A DNA stretch of 27,721 nucleotides from Prolixibacteraceae bacterium. Its GTDB lineage: Bacteria > Bacteroidota > Bacteroidia > Bacteroidales > Prolixibacteraceae. The DNA lies in assembly GCA_003537645.1 (NCBI GenBank), contig DPRM01000080.1, forward strand, positions 47,876 through 75,596, written 5' to 3'. Position numbers and translations under genes: made by a program. Below are positions 7,012 through 15,861 of this stretch, in pieces. The first letter of the stretch is position 1; each line of letters starts with the position of its first letter. The notes under the pieces are model-generated. The model did no database searches, was not told where the DNA came from, and saw only the letters and a list, made by a program, of their open reading frames with translations.

Positions 7012-9948
7012 ATGTTTTTATTCCGGAAGATTTGTTTTGGCATTCTGATCTGGCTTCTCGTGGGAAATTTTTGCGATGCGGCGATCAATGTAAAGACGGC
7101 TGCCTTTGCTCCCAATGTTATCCGTATCACCTCAGATTCGTTGATTTTGGTTTCAGGTTTTACTCGGCAATTCAGCGTTGATTCGCCTGAAGATCAGGGG
7201 CCTATTTCCACAGGGATAACTGTCAATCAGTTGGCTGAACAATTAATTTTGAACGATGCAGGTATCAGATATGCGTTATACAGCAAGGATAAAACTTTGA
7301 AAACAGAAGGTGAGTTGCTGACTGGCGACGTGTTGTGTGTTGCGGATCGAAAATCGGTACGGTATTATAATATTGGTATTCAGCAGGCAGCGCTGTGCGG
7401 AAAACTGGTATTCCATCAGGATACCATCCGTGTCCGGACAACTTGCGATTTGACGCTCGATTTTACCGCAGGACAACGCGGAACGCAAACAAATGTGGAA
7501 ATTCACATCCCTTCCGGAGTAAATATTACAATGGATAACACCACTGTAAATGTGATTGGCAGGGGCGAGGTAAAATTGGGAGAACTTGCATCGCAATCAA
7601 TTGGCCGAACCGGAACCAATTATTCGTACAAACGGGTAGGGCAGGTGAAGATATCGGACAATGGCCATAACGGGCAAATTGTCTCATTTTCGAACCTTGA
7701 CCTGCGCCCACACAATGGCATTGACTTGCGGATTCGTATCCGTCAGGTAAATATTGAGCACGAAGGTATTTATGTATTCAAGGCAGTTTACACCACAACC
7801 GAACCCGGAATATACCGCAGTCCGATAACGGAAGCCCGTATTTCTGCGATCAGAACCATTGCCGATTTTACGCGTCAGCCTATGCAAATGCCCGCATATC
7901 ACGAAACCAAAGACAGTTACACAGCCGTTTCATTTCATTGGAGCGCGGCTTCCAAAGCTTCAACGGTTACCTTGGTGCAATCGATTGACAAAGGGAAAAA
8001 GTGGACGATTACTTCAGCTGTAATTTCGCCGGACGCTAATTCTGTTACCATCAAAAATCTAAAGCCAAACACACTATACACCTTTAAACTGAAGGTAAAA
8101 GGGGGCGAAAACGATGGAGAATCGAATACAGCGTGGTTTTATTCAGGAAAACTGGATGTAAAAAAGTTGGGGGTAATTGCCGATGGAAATCATGATAATA
8201 CGGAGCAGATCAATAAGGCAATTGAATACCTTCATCAGCTTGGCGGAGGTAATTTGCTTTTTGGCGATGGAACATATAGTGTACGCACGGTTCATCTGAA
8301 AAGTAATGTTTATCTGTACTTGGAAAAGTCTGCAACCATAAAAGCATTGAAAGGCGCTGATGCTCCCGAACTCACCTGGTTCAGCGACAAAAAATACCGC
8401 TCGGGTTTATCGCCTACCGACACCGGTCCGTATGATGATCCCGAAAATTACCTGACAAAACAAGATGTTGGCCACACATTTTTCAGAAATGCCATGTTCT
8501 TTGGGGAACGTCTGGACAATGTGAAAATCATTGGAAACGGACGAATAACAGGCGATGGAAATCTGGTTACGGGTGATAAAGTCATGAACAATCCTCCGGA
8601 TAATCGTGCTGATAAAATGTTTTCGTTTAAGTTGTGTACGAACATCGAAATTGGAGGAATTGCCCGGGATGCTGATTTGTGGTACGATCCGGAAAAGGAT
8701 GAACCCTATTACATTGGAAAAGACAGTGCCAAAGACTTTGACTGCGGTAATATGCTGAATATTGACCGTGGCGGACATTTTGTTTTACTGGCAACCGGAA
8801 CCGATAATATCTTCGTTCACAACACTTATTTTGGGAAGTTCAATACCTCCAATGTTCGTGATATTTACGATTTTATGGGCTGTAATGATGTGACAGTTAC
8901 TAACATTTATTGCAAAGTAAGTTCTGACGATATCGTAAAACCGGGCTCCGATTGTTCGTTGGGGTTTACGCGTCCGGCAAAAAATTACAAAGTCCGCAAT
9001 ATCATTGGAGATACCAATTGCAACCTCTTTCAGATTGGTTCCGAAACCGCCGATGATATTACGGATGTTTGCGTGGATAATATCTATGTTTTGGGCGCTA
9101 ACAAGGCGGGTTTTTCCATTTCGACCAACGATGGCGGGCATGTTAAAAATATCCACTTAAATTGCGGACACACGGGCTCATTGCATTCACGCTCAAAAAT
9201 GTACCGCACCACAACCCCGTTTTTTATCTCAATTTCGAACAGGGGACGAGTGCTTGGTGCAAACGTAGCCAGGTATCGGTTTAAGGAGAATGGAAATGCT
9301 TACGATGAATTGCTTTGCACCAATGTGAATATTGGCAAAGTTGAAAATATTCTGTTGAACGGGGTGGATGTTTTTGAAGTGTACGGCGGAAGTTCTTTCC
9401 GGGGCGATAGATGGAAAGTCTACGACGGAACCCAGCGTAAAGCTTCTCCAATCATAGCCGGTTATAAACTTCCAGATTCAAAACTTGTGGAAGGCCGACT
9501 AAATTTTAAACTTCCCAACGGAAAGCATACCGGGTACATTACAAACATTGCATTCAACGATGTACATGTTTTGGTGAAAGGTGGGAACCCGTTTGCTGAT
9601 TCCGAAAATTATCCCCGTGAACTTGGGGTTGGCCAGTACAATGTTTCGAACCTGGGTATTCAACCATCTTATGGACTTTGGGCACGTCATGCAAAAGATC
9701 TTCGAATCGAAAACTGCTCATTCAATTACGAAAAAAGGGACAGCCGGTTTGCCATTGTGCTGGATGATGTGAAAGGAGCAAAAATCGATTCAGTAAAAAT
9801 GGTTAAACCTGAATATAATGACCATGTTATCAAACTCATGAATGCGTCTGATGTGACCGTCAGAAATTCGATTTATTACCGCGATGAGTGGGGACAATCG
9901 CCGTCGGTTTTACCTTCAGTATCTTTTGAAGCTCCATTTTTACCTTAA
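7012..9948 (+). CDS. Secreted multidomain right-handed beta-helix protein, distant GH28 (polygalacturonase) relative
   Basis: The 978-aa product has a Sec signal peptide (about 1-24, ending NFCDAA). Residues about 25-295 are a beta-rich region I cannot assign. A fibronectin type III-like domain spans about 299-380 (KNLKPNTLYTFKLKVKG). The catalytic-type beta-helix begins at 384 with a pectate-lyase-3/GH28 entry motif, KLGVIADGNHDNTEQINKAI. In the helix, NVRDIYD (614-620) and SSDD (637-640) line up with the NTDGID and GDD acidic motifs of GH28, and QIGSE (674-678) with the segment after GHG. The GHG histidine itself is absent (DTNCN, 667-671). It is therefore a divergent GH28 member, a related hydrolase, or a beta-helix lyase. 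It lies between DUF362 and GH97 genes in the same operon. Substrate is probably uronic-acid-containing, by context. Confidence 0.78.
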   Translation: MFLFRKICFGILIWLLVGNFCDAAINVKTAAFAPNVIRITSDSLILVSGFTRQFSVDSPEDQGPISTGITVNQLAEQLILNDAGIRYALYSKDKTLKTEGELLTGDVLCVADRKSVRYYNIGIQQAALCGKLVFHQDTIRVRTTCDLTLDFTAGQRGTQTNVEIHIPSGVNITMDNTTVNVIGRGEVKLGELASQSIGRTGTNYSYKRVGQVKISDNGHNGQIVSFSNLDLRPHNGIDLRIRIRQVNIEHEGIYVFKAVYTTTEPGIYRSPITEARISAIRTIADFTRQPMQMPAYHETKDSYTAVSFHWSAASKASTVTLVQSIDKGKKWTITSAVISPDANSVTIKNLKPNTLYTFKLKVKGGENDGESNTAWFYSGKLDVKKLGVIADGNHDNTEQINKAIEYLHQLGGGNLLFGDGTYSVRTVHLKSNVYLYLEKSATIKALKGADAPELTWFSDKKYRSGLSPTDTGPYDDPENYLTKQDVGHTFFRNAMFFGERLDNVKIIGNGRITGDGNLVTGDKVMNNPPDNRADKMFSFKLCTNIEIGGIARDADLWYDPEKDEPYYIGKDSAKDFDCGNMLNIDRGGHFVLLATGTDNIFVHNTYFGKFNTSNVRDIYDFMGCNDVTVTNIYCKVSSDDIVKPGSDCSLGFTRPAKNYKVRNIIGDTNCNLFQIGSETADDITDVCVDNIYVLGANKAGFSISTNDGGHVKNIHLNCGHTGSLHSRSKMYRTTTPFFISISNRGRVLGANVARYRFKENGNAYDELLCTNVNIGKVENILLNGVDVFEVYGGSSFRGDRWKVYDGTQRKASPIIAGYKLPDSKLVEGRLNFKLPNGKHTGYITNIAFNDVHVLVKGGNPFADSENYPRELGVGQYNVSNLGIQPSYGLWARHAKDLRIENCSFNYEKRDSRFAIVLDDVKGAKIDSVKMVKPEYNDHVIKLMNASDVTVRNSIYYRDEWGQSPSVLPSVSFEAPFLP

Positions 9949-9983
9949 AATGATGATATTACTAACTAATAAAACATAAACCA

Positions 9984-11846
9984 ATGACACGACTGTTTTT
10001 TAAAACTTCAATGATTGTGATGGCACTTTTTATGTGTGCCTGTTCTACCGAAAAGAATTTCACTGTATCATCTCCAGATGGAAATATAGTGGCAACACTC
10101 ACCTATGATAAAGAAACGGGTCAGCTGAATTACAAGGTTCAAAGTATTGGTAAAGAGATTATTATAAAAAGTCCAATCGGTATCAGTACCGGCAATGGTG
10201 ATTTCAGGAGTGGGATGAAACTGGTAGGTAAATCTGTTAAAATGATCGATGAAACTTATCAGCTTCCGCAGGGCAAAGTTTCAACTTACCGCAACAATGC
10301 CAACGAACAAACCTTGCAGTTCAGTAAAAATGGCCAACAGCTGGATGTTTTGTTCCGTGTTTACAACGATGGCATCGCATTCAGGTTTGTTATGCCAGGC
10401 GATGGAGAGATCGAAATGATTGAGGAAAGCAGCGCCATCAATCTGGCAGGCGAAAATTTTACCTATTACGGGCAAAATCATCCGAACAGGTACGGCTACG
10501 AAAGTGCGCTCGGTCCAATTGAGGGCGAGCGGATGTCGAATGCCGTGCTGGCGCACTTGAAAGATGTGGATCATTTTGTGTTAATGGCGCAGGCTGCAAC
10601 CAACGGACAGTATGTTCAGTGCCATTTTCAACGCACAGGTTCCTCGTTTCGCTACAGTTTTCCTATCGACCAGCCACGGATAGGACCGGTTATCGCAACA
10701 CTTCCTTTCCAGTCTCCCTGGAGGGCAGTAGTTATTTCTCCCAAAAATCCATCGCAAATTGTTGAAACATACCTGATGGAAAACCTGAATCCTCCTACCG
10801 ATCGCGCTTTTCTGAATGCAGATGGAACCCTAAAAGAATGGATCAAATCAGGACGGGTGATGTGGGATTTTATTGCGAGAGACGGGGATAAACCACGCAT
10901 GTGGATTGATGCCGTTGCTGAAATGGGTTGGGAATATTATATGGCTGATGCAGGATTTGCAAAGAAATGGGGAGGGAATGATTCTGTTCCTGAAGTAGTT
11001 AAATATGCTGATTCAAAAAATGTGAATGTAATTGGCTGGGCGCACACACGCGAATTTGATACCCGTGAAAAAGCGGATTCAACGATGGGTCGTTATGCAG
11101 ATTGGGGGCTGAAGGGAGCGAAAATTGATTTCTTTGATCAGAATACCCTCAGTGAAAACCCGAAAGATTGGAAAGATTACCAGGATACCCAACAGAGTTT
11201 AAAAATGAGGGACTGGATTTTTGATTTGGGCATCCAAAACTCCTTCCTCCTCGAACTTCACGGAAATACCATACCAACAGGAGAACGCCGACAATACCCA
11301 AATCTGATGACGCTCGAAGGCGTTGACGGGATGGAAAGAAGAACAAAACCTGCGTCAAATGACCTGACTATTCCATACATTCGAAACGTGATGGGGCCGG
11401 TAAGTTATACAATTGTGCATTTCGAGCGTTCACCCGGAACACATGCCTATCAAATGGCAATGTCGATCGTTTACGAGGCCGGATTAATGATTTATGCCGA
11501 ACATGGGAAAAAGCTACTTGAATGGCCGGGCAGGGAAATGATCAAAGATGTTCCTTCCAACTGGGATGAAATAAGGTTTATCGACGGAATGCCAGGTAGC
11601 CACATCATCATTGCCCGTCGCAAAGGAAATGATTGGTTTATTGGCGGAATGACCGATGCAGTGCGCACAGCCAACATTCCACTCGACTTTCTTGCAGATG
11701 GAAAAGAATACAATGCCCTTATTTTCAGGGATGAAACCCATACCACTATGCTCAAAGGAACACATACGGTAACCAAGGCTACCAATCTATCATTCGCAAT
11801 GCTGGAAAGGGGAGGTTTTGCTGTTCGCCTGAGTCCGAAAAACTAA
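9984..11846 (+). CDS. GH97 alpha-glycosidase (alpha-galactosidase/alpha-glucosidase), lipoprotein
   Basis: This is a periplasmic or membrane-anchored exo-acting alpha-glycosidase of 620 aa, a normal length for GH97. The N-terminus ends in a lipoprotein-like site (FMCACST, Cys20). The N-terminal beta-sandwich shows the GH97 start FTVSSPDGNIVATLTYD. The (beta/alpha)8 barrel contains RMWIDAVAEMGWEYYMADAG. GAKIDFFDQN places Asp382 where retaining GH97 members carry the nucleophile; the inverting SusB type lacks this Asp. NLMTLEGVDGME (about 440-451) follows, with Glu445 a candidate acid/base. The C-terminal beta-sandwich includes DWFIGGMTD. The motif favours the retaining, alpha-galactosidase-like branch, but the sugar is not proven. 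It starts 35 bp after the beta-helix gene and ends 11 bp before the next gene. Confidence 0.9.
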   Translation: MTRLFFKTSMIVMALFMCACSTEKNFTVSSPDGNIVATLTYDKETGQLNYKVQSIGKEIIIKSPIGISTGNGDFRSGMKLVGKSVKMIDETYQLPQGKVSTYRNNANEQTLQFSKNGQQLDVLFRVYNDGIAFRFVMPGDGEIEMIEESSAINLAGENFTYYGQNHPNRYGYESALGPIEGERMSNAVLAHLKDVDHFVLMAQAATNGQYVQCHFQRTGSSFRYSFPIDQPRIGPVIATLPFQSPWRAVVISPKNPSQIVETYLMENLNPPTDRAFLNADGTLKEWIKSGRVMWDFIARDGDKPRMWIDAVAEMGWEYYMADAGFAKKWGGNDSVPEVVKYADSKNVNVIGWAHTREFDTREKADSTMGRYADWGLKGAKIDFFDQNTLSENPKDWKDYQDTQQSLKMRDWIFDLGIQNSFLLELHGNTIPTGERRQYPNLMTLEGVDGMERRTKPASNDLTIPYIRNVMGPVSYTIVHFERSPGTHAYQMAMSIVYEAGLMIYAEHGKKLLEWPGREMIKDVPSNWDEIRFIDGMPGSHIIIARRKGNDWFIGGMTDAVRTANIPLDFLADGKEYNALIFRDETHTTMLKGTHTVTKATNLSFAMLERGGFAVRLSPKN

Positions 11847-11857
11847 TAATCAGAAAG

Positions 11858-14404
11858 ATGAAAAACATTCAGCTTCTGTACATATTATTAACCATTTTTT
11901 TGTGTTCTGAAGTATCAGCTCTACGCGCAACGACACCAGAACTGTTGCAGGTCGATCACCAAAAATTGGTGGCAGGCGCCGATCTTCACTATACGCAACC
12001 CGTGAAAACGACCGAAGAAGGCATGCCTGTTGGTAATGGCCGTATGGGGAGCCTCGTTTGGACAACTCCGCAAGCCTTTCACCTGCAAATTAACCGCGTT
12101 GATATCTTCGGAAACGATGCTTCATCCGACAATTTTTTTGAACGGAACACCGATTATTGCGGAGGGGCAGGTTTTGTTGACATCAATTTCTTACGTGCCG
12201 GAAAGTCAGTTTTCGCCGGAACGAATTTCTCTCAGCGCCTGTCGTGTTACGATGGACTCGTTACCATTGAAAGCGAAGGCATCAAAATTGAAACGTTGGC
12301 ATGGAATGAACAGGATGTGATGGCTGTTCGCCTGAGCGGTGAAAATCTGGATGTTTACCAGGTTCTTGCCCATTTGCGTATGTTGCGCCCTCCGGTGGTA
12401 AAAACAGGCGACCATACCGCCACTTCAGCACTGAAGATCGAAAATAACCAATCAATCCTGACCCAGAAATATACTGAGGACAGCTATTATTGCGGTTCGG
12501 CAGTGGTGCTGTCTGTTGATGGCCGTTCTGCCGGTATCGCTCTGGAAAACAAAACGGATCTGCGGACAATTTTGGCTTCGGGCAATCAACCGGTAACAAT
12601 TTTTATTTCCAGCGCTGCCAGTTTTGATCCTAAAGAGGATGTTGTTTCATTGGCACAAAAACAACTCGAAGCAGCGCGTAAAAAGGGCTTCGATGGTTTG
12701 TTGCAATCCAACCGCGAGTGGTGGCAAAATTTCTGGGAAAAGAGCTTTGTACATCTGCACAGCGCTGATGGAACTGCCGATTTTGTAGAACAGAACTACA
12801 CCTATTTCATGTATGTAATGGCTTCCAGTTCGCAGGGGAAATTACCGCCCAAATTTAACGGCATGATCTGGTCAACCGACGGCGATTCCCGCAAATGGGG
12901 GAATCTGTATTGGGGAGCCAATCAAAGTTGTTTGTACAACGGTCTGTTTCCGGCCAATCGTCCGGAGTTGATGGCGCCTTTTTTTACGATGTATTCCGGA
13001 ATGTATGAATCATGTCAAAAAGCGGCAGTACAACAATGGGGTAGCAAAGGAGTTTTTATTCCTGAAACGGTCTCTTTTTCAGGACTACCTGAATTGCCTG
13101 AAGATATTGCAACGGAAATGCGCCAGCTATATTTGGTTCAAAAGCCTTGGGAAGAACGATCGCCGCAGTTTGTGGATTTTGCCCAAACAAAAATGCCTTT
13201 TTTGAGCCGTTGGAACTGGAAAAAAGACATCGGTTGGAAAGATGGTAACTGGCAGTTTACCGACAAAGGGGGTAAAACATTTGGTCATGTGACGCACATT
13301 TTTTCGCGTGGTGCGAAAATCGCCTACCAGTATTGGATGCAGTACGAATACACACTCGACCGGAAATGGCTGGAAGAACGCGCCTATCCAATGGTTAAAG
13401 GTATTGCGGAGTTTTACCGTAATTTCCCAAACCTGAAAAAAGAAGCCGACGGGAAATACCATATCCGCCATATAAACGATAATGAATCAATCTGGGGCGG
13501 GCACAATACCATTGAAGAAATGTCGTCGATGTACGGAATATTGCCGATTGCGATCCGGGCATCTGAAATCCTGAAAACTGATGCTGATTTGCGTGAAAGC
13601 TGGAAAGAATTGCTGGCGAATTTGAGCCCGATGCCAAGCGAAACAATAAACGGAAAACAAGTGTGGATTCGTTCGCTGGAGCCAGTTGTACAAGGCGAAG
13701 CAAAACGTGTTCCCGATCCGAATACCATGCCGGTCTGGTTTTTCGACCTGTGCAATCTCGAATCGTCGCCCGAAATGCGGGCAATTGCCAATGCCACCTT
13801 CGACCAATATTTTCGGGACGGGATTGGTGAAAAAAGCGGAATTTATGTGTTATCGAGACTGCCGGTTGCCGGATCTGTTTTAGGACGAAAAGAATCAACG
13901 CGCTGGTTAATTTCCAACCAGGTGAAGACCGCAGAAATAGCGGTTATGCCCAACCGGATGACACTCCGCGAAGGCTACCAGACCACCGGAGTTCAAAGAC
14001 TTGGGCGGGTAACCGATGCTTTGCATTTGGCTTTATTACAAAGCGCTCCCGCCGGCCCGGGTCAGGAACCGGTTATTCGCCTTTTTCCGGCATGGCCCGA
14101 CGAGTGGGAGGGAAGCTTTAAACTGCTTGCCCGTGGCGGATTTCTGGTAACATCATCATTCAAAAACGGACAGGTAGAATTTGCTGAAATCGTTTCGCAG
14201 GCGGGTGCCGATTGTATGATTCGCAATCCATGGCCGGGACAAACGGTTGATTTATACCGAAACGGAAAGAAAAGTTCGTTGGGCGATAAATCCCTTTTCA
14301 GGATAAAAACAACAAAGGGTGATTTGCTGGTTTTGGTACGCCGATCAACCAAGCCGGAAGAATTCCAACAGTCAGTAAATAGAAACCAATCACATAAACA
14401 TTAA
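11858..14404 (+). CDS. Divergent GH95-like six-hairpin glycosidase
   Basis: The 848-aa product has a Sec signal peptide ending near SEVSA. The N-terminal domain has the GH95-type motif GMPVGNGRMGSLVW (55-68). The C-terminal beta-sandwich (LFPAWPDEWEGSFKLLARGG) matches canonical GH95 (compare LLPALPAEWPSGEISGLVARGG, cited as two pieces: LLPALPAEWPSG and EISGLVARGG). The catalytic barrel differs. Where GH95 has TININTEMNYWPA, this protein reads WGANQSCLYNGLFPA (352-366), losing the N-x-N pair. I see no QIDGNFGG equivalent either; INDNESIWGGHN (539-550) is a distinctive acidic stretch instead. It is likely a glycosidase of the same superfamily with another specificity, possibly a DUF5703-type or unclassified family. 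Its stop lies 1 bp before the GH105 start, implying coupled translation and a joint job. Confidence 0.72.
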   Translation: MKNIQLLYILLTIFLCSEVSALRATTPELLQVDHQKLVAGADLHYTQPVKTTEEGMPVGNGRMGSLVWTTPQAFHLQINRVDIFGNDASSDNFFERNTDYCGGAGFVDINFLRAGKSVFAGTNFSQRLSCYDGLVTIESEGIKIETLAWNEQDVMAVRLSGENLDVYQVLAHLRMLRPPVVKTGDHTATSALKIENNQSILTQKYTEDSYYCGSAVVLSVDGRSAGIALENKTDLRTILASGNQPVTIFISSAASFDPKEDVVSLAQKQLEAARKKGFDGLLQSNREWWQNFWEKSFVHLHSADGTADFVEQNYTYFMYVMASSSQGKLPPKFNGMIWSTDGDSRKWGNLYWGANQSCLYNGLFPANRPELMAPFFTMYSGMYESCQKAAVQQWGSKGVFIPETVSFSGLPELPEDIATEMRQLYLVQKPWEERSPQFVDFAQTKMPFLSRWNWKKDIGWKDGNWQFTDKGGKTFGHVTHIFSRGAKIAYQYWMQYEYTLDRKWLEERAYPMVKGIAEFYRNFPNLKKEADGKYHIRHINDNESIWGGHNTIEEMSSMYGILPIAIRASEILKTDADLRESWKELLANLSPMPSETINGKQVWIRSLEPVVQGEAKRVPDPNTMPVWFFDLCNLESSPEMRAIANATFDQYFRDGIGEKSGIYVLSRLPVAGSVLGRKESTRWLISNQVKTAEIAVMPNRMTLREGYQTTGVQRLGRVTDALHLALLQSAPAGPGQEPVIRLFPAWPDEWEGSFKLLARGGFLVTSSFKNGQVEFAEIVSQAGADCMIRNPWPGQTVDLYRNGKKSSLGDKSLFRIKTTKGDLLVLVRRSTKPEEFQQSVNRNQSHKH

Positions 14405-14405
14405 T

Positions 14406-15551
14406 ATGAAACGAATAACTATTGTCTGTTTTTTGATCATCCTTGCATGCGGAAGTTTTGCTCAAAAACAAAATTTATCCGTCGAACTGGCCAGAACCAT
14501 TATGCAGCGTCACCCCGATCCTAACACTTATCCTTACCGTTCATGGTGTTATCCGCAGGGTTATATGCTTATGGGAATGGCCAAAATGTTTAGTTCGACC
14601 AACGATTCGGTTTATTATCGGTACATTATGAAATATGCCGATGAACATGTTGATTCACTCGGAAATGTTGCCCGTTTTAAGGGCAACAGCATGGACGACA
14701 TGATGGCTGGAACGGTGATTGTGTGGGCATACCGGCAAACCGGACTGGAAAAATACCGCAAAGCTGCTGAGCAAATCCGACGTAGTTTTGATGATTATCC
14801 GCGTACTTCGGAAGGCTTGTTTTGGCATGGCCGTAAAACAAAGGGTGAAGTGTGGGTGGACGGTGTTTTTATGGGGCAATTATTTTTGACCAGTTACGGA
14901 AAATATGTTGGCGACAGCGATTATTGTTTCAATGAGGCTGCAAAGCAATTAACCGGCATTTACCGAAAGCTGCACAAAGGCGACAGCGGTCTGCTTTACC
15001 ATGGCTGGGACGAAGATCACGATGCCAAATGGGCCGATCCGCAAACCGGTCTTTCTCCTGAAGTTTGGAGCGAAGGTTTGGGCTGGTATGCATTGGTTTT
15101 GGTCGAAGCATTGGAGATTTTTCCGAAAAACCATCCGAAACGGACAGAGTTGGTGCAAATATGCCGCGACCTGATGGCAGGATTGAAGAACGTCCAGGAT
15201 ACGAAAACAGGTCTTTGGTACCAGGTGGTCGATAAAGGCGACCGGACCGATAACTGGCACGACACTTCGGGAAGCGCCATGTTTTTGTATGCACTCAAAA
15301 AGGCCGGAGAATTGGGTATTATTCCTGAAAAATCGTACAGGAAAGCGATTGAAAAAGCTTACGTGGGTATCCAATCAAAAGCTCAGGATAATCCGGTTGA
15401 TGGACTGGTTGACATTGTTGATGCCTGCGACGGACTTTGTGTCCAGCCGTCGTACGATGTTTACATCAATTATAAAAAGAAGGTAAATGCCAAAGAAGCT
15501 GTTGCCGGCGTATTGTGGGGAACATGGATTGTAGAGAAAAAAGGAAAATGA
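14406..15551 (+). CDS. GH105 unsaturated rhamnogalacturonyl (glucuronyl/galacturonyl) hydrolase
   Basis: This periplasmic enzyme removes the 4,5-unsaturated uronic acid that a polysaccharide lyase leaves at the non-reducing end. The 381-aa product has a Sec signal peptide (ACGSFA, then QKQNL) and an (alpha/alpha)6 barrel. Family markers are Asp97 in NSMDDMMAG, matching the YteR Asp88 position, and Asp152 in VWVDGVFMGQ, matching YteR Asp143. WSEGLGWYALVLVEALE and WHDTSGSAMFLYALKK follow, as usual for GH88/GH105. Length fits the family (about 370-400 aa). It is translationally coupled to the preceding GH95-like gene and followed by a 310-bp gap with a REP-like repeat, which probably ends this cotranscribed block. 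The distinction between rhamnogalacturonan and other unsaturated uronides cannot be made here. Confidence 0.92.
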   Translation: MKRITIVCFLIILACGSFAQKQNLSVELARTIMQRHPDPNTYPYRSWCYPQGYMLMGMAKMFSSTNDSVYYRYIMKYADEHVDSLGNVARFKGNSMDDMMAGTVIVWAYRQTGLEKYRKAAEQIRRSFDDYPRTSEGLFWHGRKTKGEVWVDGVFMGQLFLTSYGKYVGDSDYCFNEAAKQLTGIYRKLHKGDSGLLYHGWDEDHDAKWADPQTGLSPEVWSEGLGWYALVLVEALEIFPKNHPKRTELVQICRDLMAGLKNVQDTKTGLWYQVVDKGDRTDNWHDTSGSAMFLYALKKAGELGIIPEKSYRKAIEKAYVGIQSKAQDNPVDGLVDIVDACDGLCVQPSYDVYINYKKKVNAKEAVAGVLWGTWIVEKKGK

Positions 15552-15610
15552 ATTATTGATAGGTGATTATGTATCTATGCTATCAAAATCTGTCTAATGG
15601 ATGGTGCGAC

Positions 15611-15680
15611 AAAAACGTCCTGAAGGGACAGTATATTTTAGCCCAGGGCAAACGACGTAGGAGTGTCGCCCTGGGTTTAA
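15611..15680. repeat. REP-like palindromic intergenic repeat
   Basis: Two adjacent hairpins form a compact unit between the two GH105 genes. The first is GTCC-TGAAG-GGAC (15617-15629). The second has arms CCCAGGGC (15642-15649) and GCCCTGGG (15668-15675), with an inner GAC/GTC helix after a 4-nt bulge and loop GTAGGAGT. The combination of a TCCTGAAGGGAC hairpin followed by a CCCAGGGC...GCCCTGGG hairpin resembles a dispersed intergenic repeat I recognise from Bacteroidota genomes. Copy number cannot be judged from one window. No transposase is adjacent. Confidence 0.6.
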
Positions 15681-15840
15681 GTGCGAATCGAAAAATCGTC
15701 CGTGCGCTGATGATCAAAAAGGAGATATTCTTATTTCGGACGAAAGAGATGATAAACATTTTGCGACAAATATTGGTTCTTCGTCACATTTTGAGATTAT
15801 GTTTAATAATGTCAATTCTAAAAATCTGGATTTCAAGTAA
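15661..15840 (+). pseudogene. Possible 3' remnant of an unidentified gene
   Basis: A stop-free frame runs from just after TAG (15658) to TAA (15838-15840). Its last part reads like a real protein end: GDILISDERDDKHFATNIGS, followed by SSHFEIMFNNVNSKNLDFK. There is no ATG near its beginning and the 5' portion lies inside the palindromic repeat. If coding, it is therefore a truncated relic, perhaps of a gene disrupted by the repeat. I do not recognise the family. It could equally be a chance open frame in AT-rich DNA that holds the promoter of the next gene. Apart from this and the repeat I see nothing else in the 15552-15861 gap. Confidence 0.3.
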
Positions 15841-15861
15841 TATATTTTAAAATACAGCTTT

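Noticed and set aside
13395..13898. 167-aa and overlapping minus-strand frames inside the GH95-like gene
   Set aside because: Several overlapping antisense frames in the same place reflect codon bias of the forward gene, with no signal peptide or family motif.
15798..15805. TATGTTTA as a -7 element for the second GH105
   Set aside because: It is a 7/8 match only, with no properly spaced TTTG upstream, and it lies in a possible coding remnant.
15563..15850. 95-aa forward frame across the GH105-GH105 gap
   Set aside because: It runs through the palindromic repeat, its composition is low in protein-like features, and the alternative frame ending at 15840 is more convincing.
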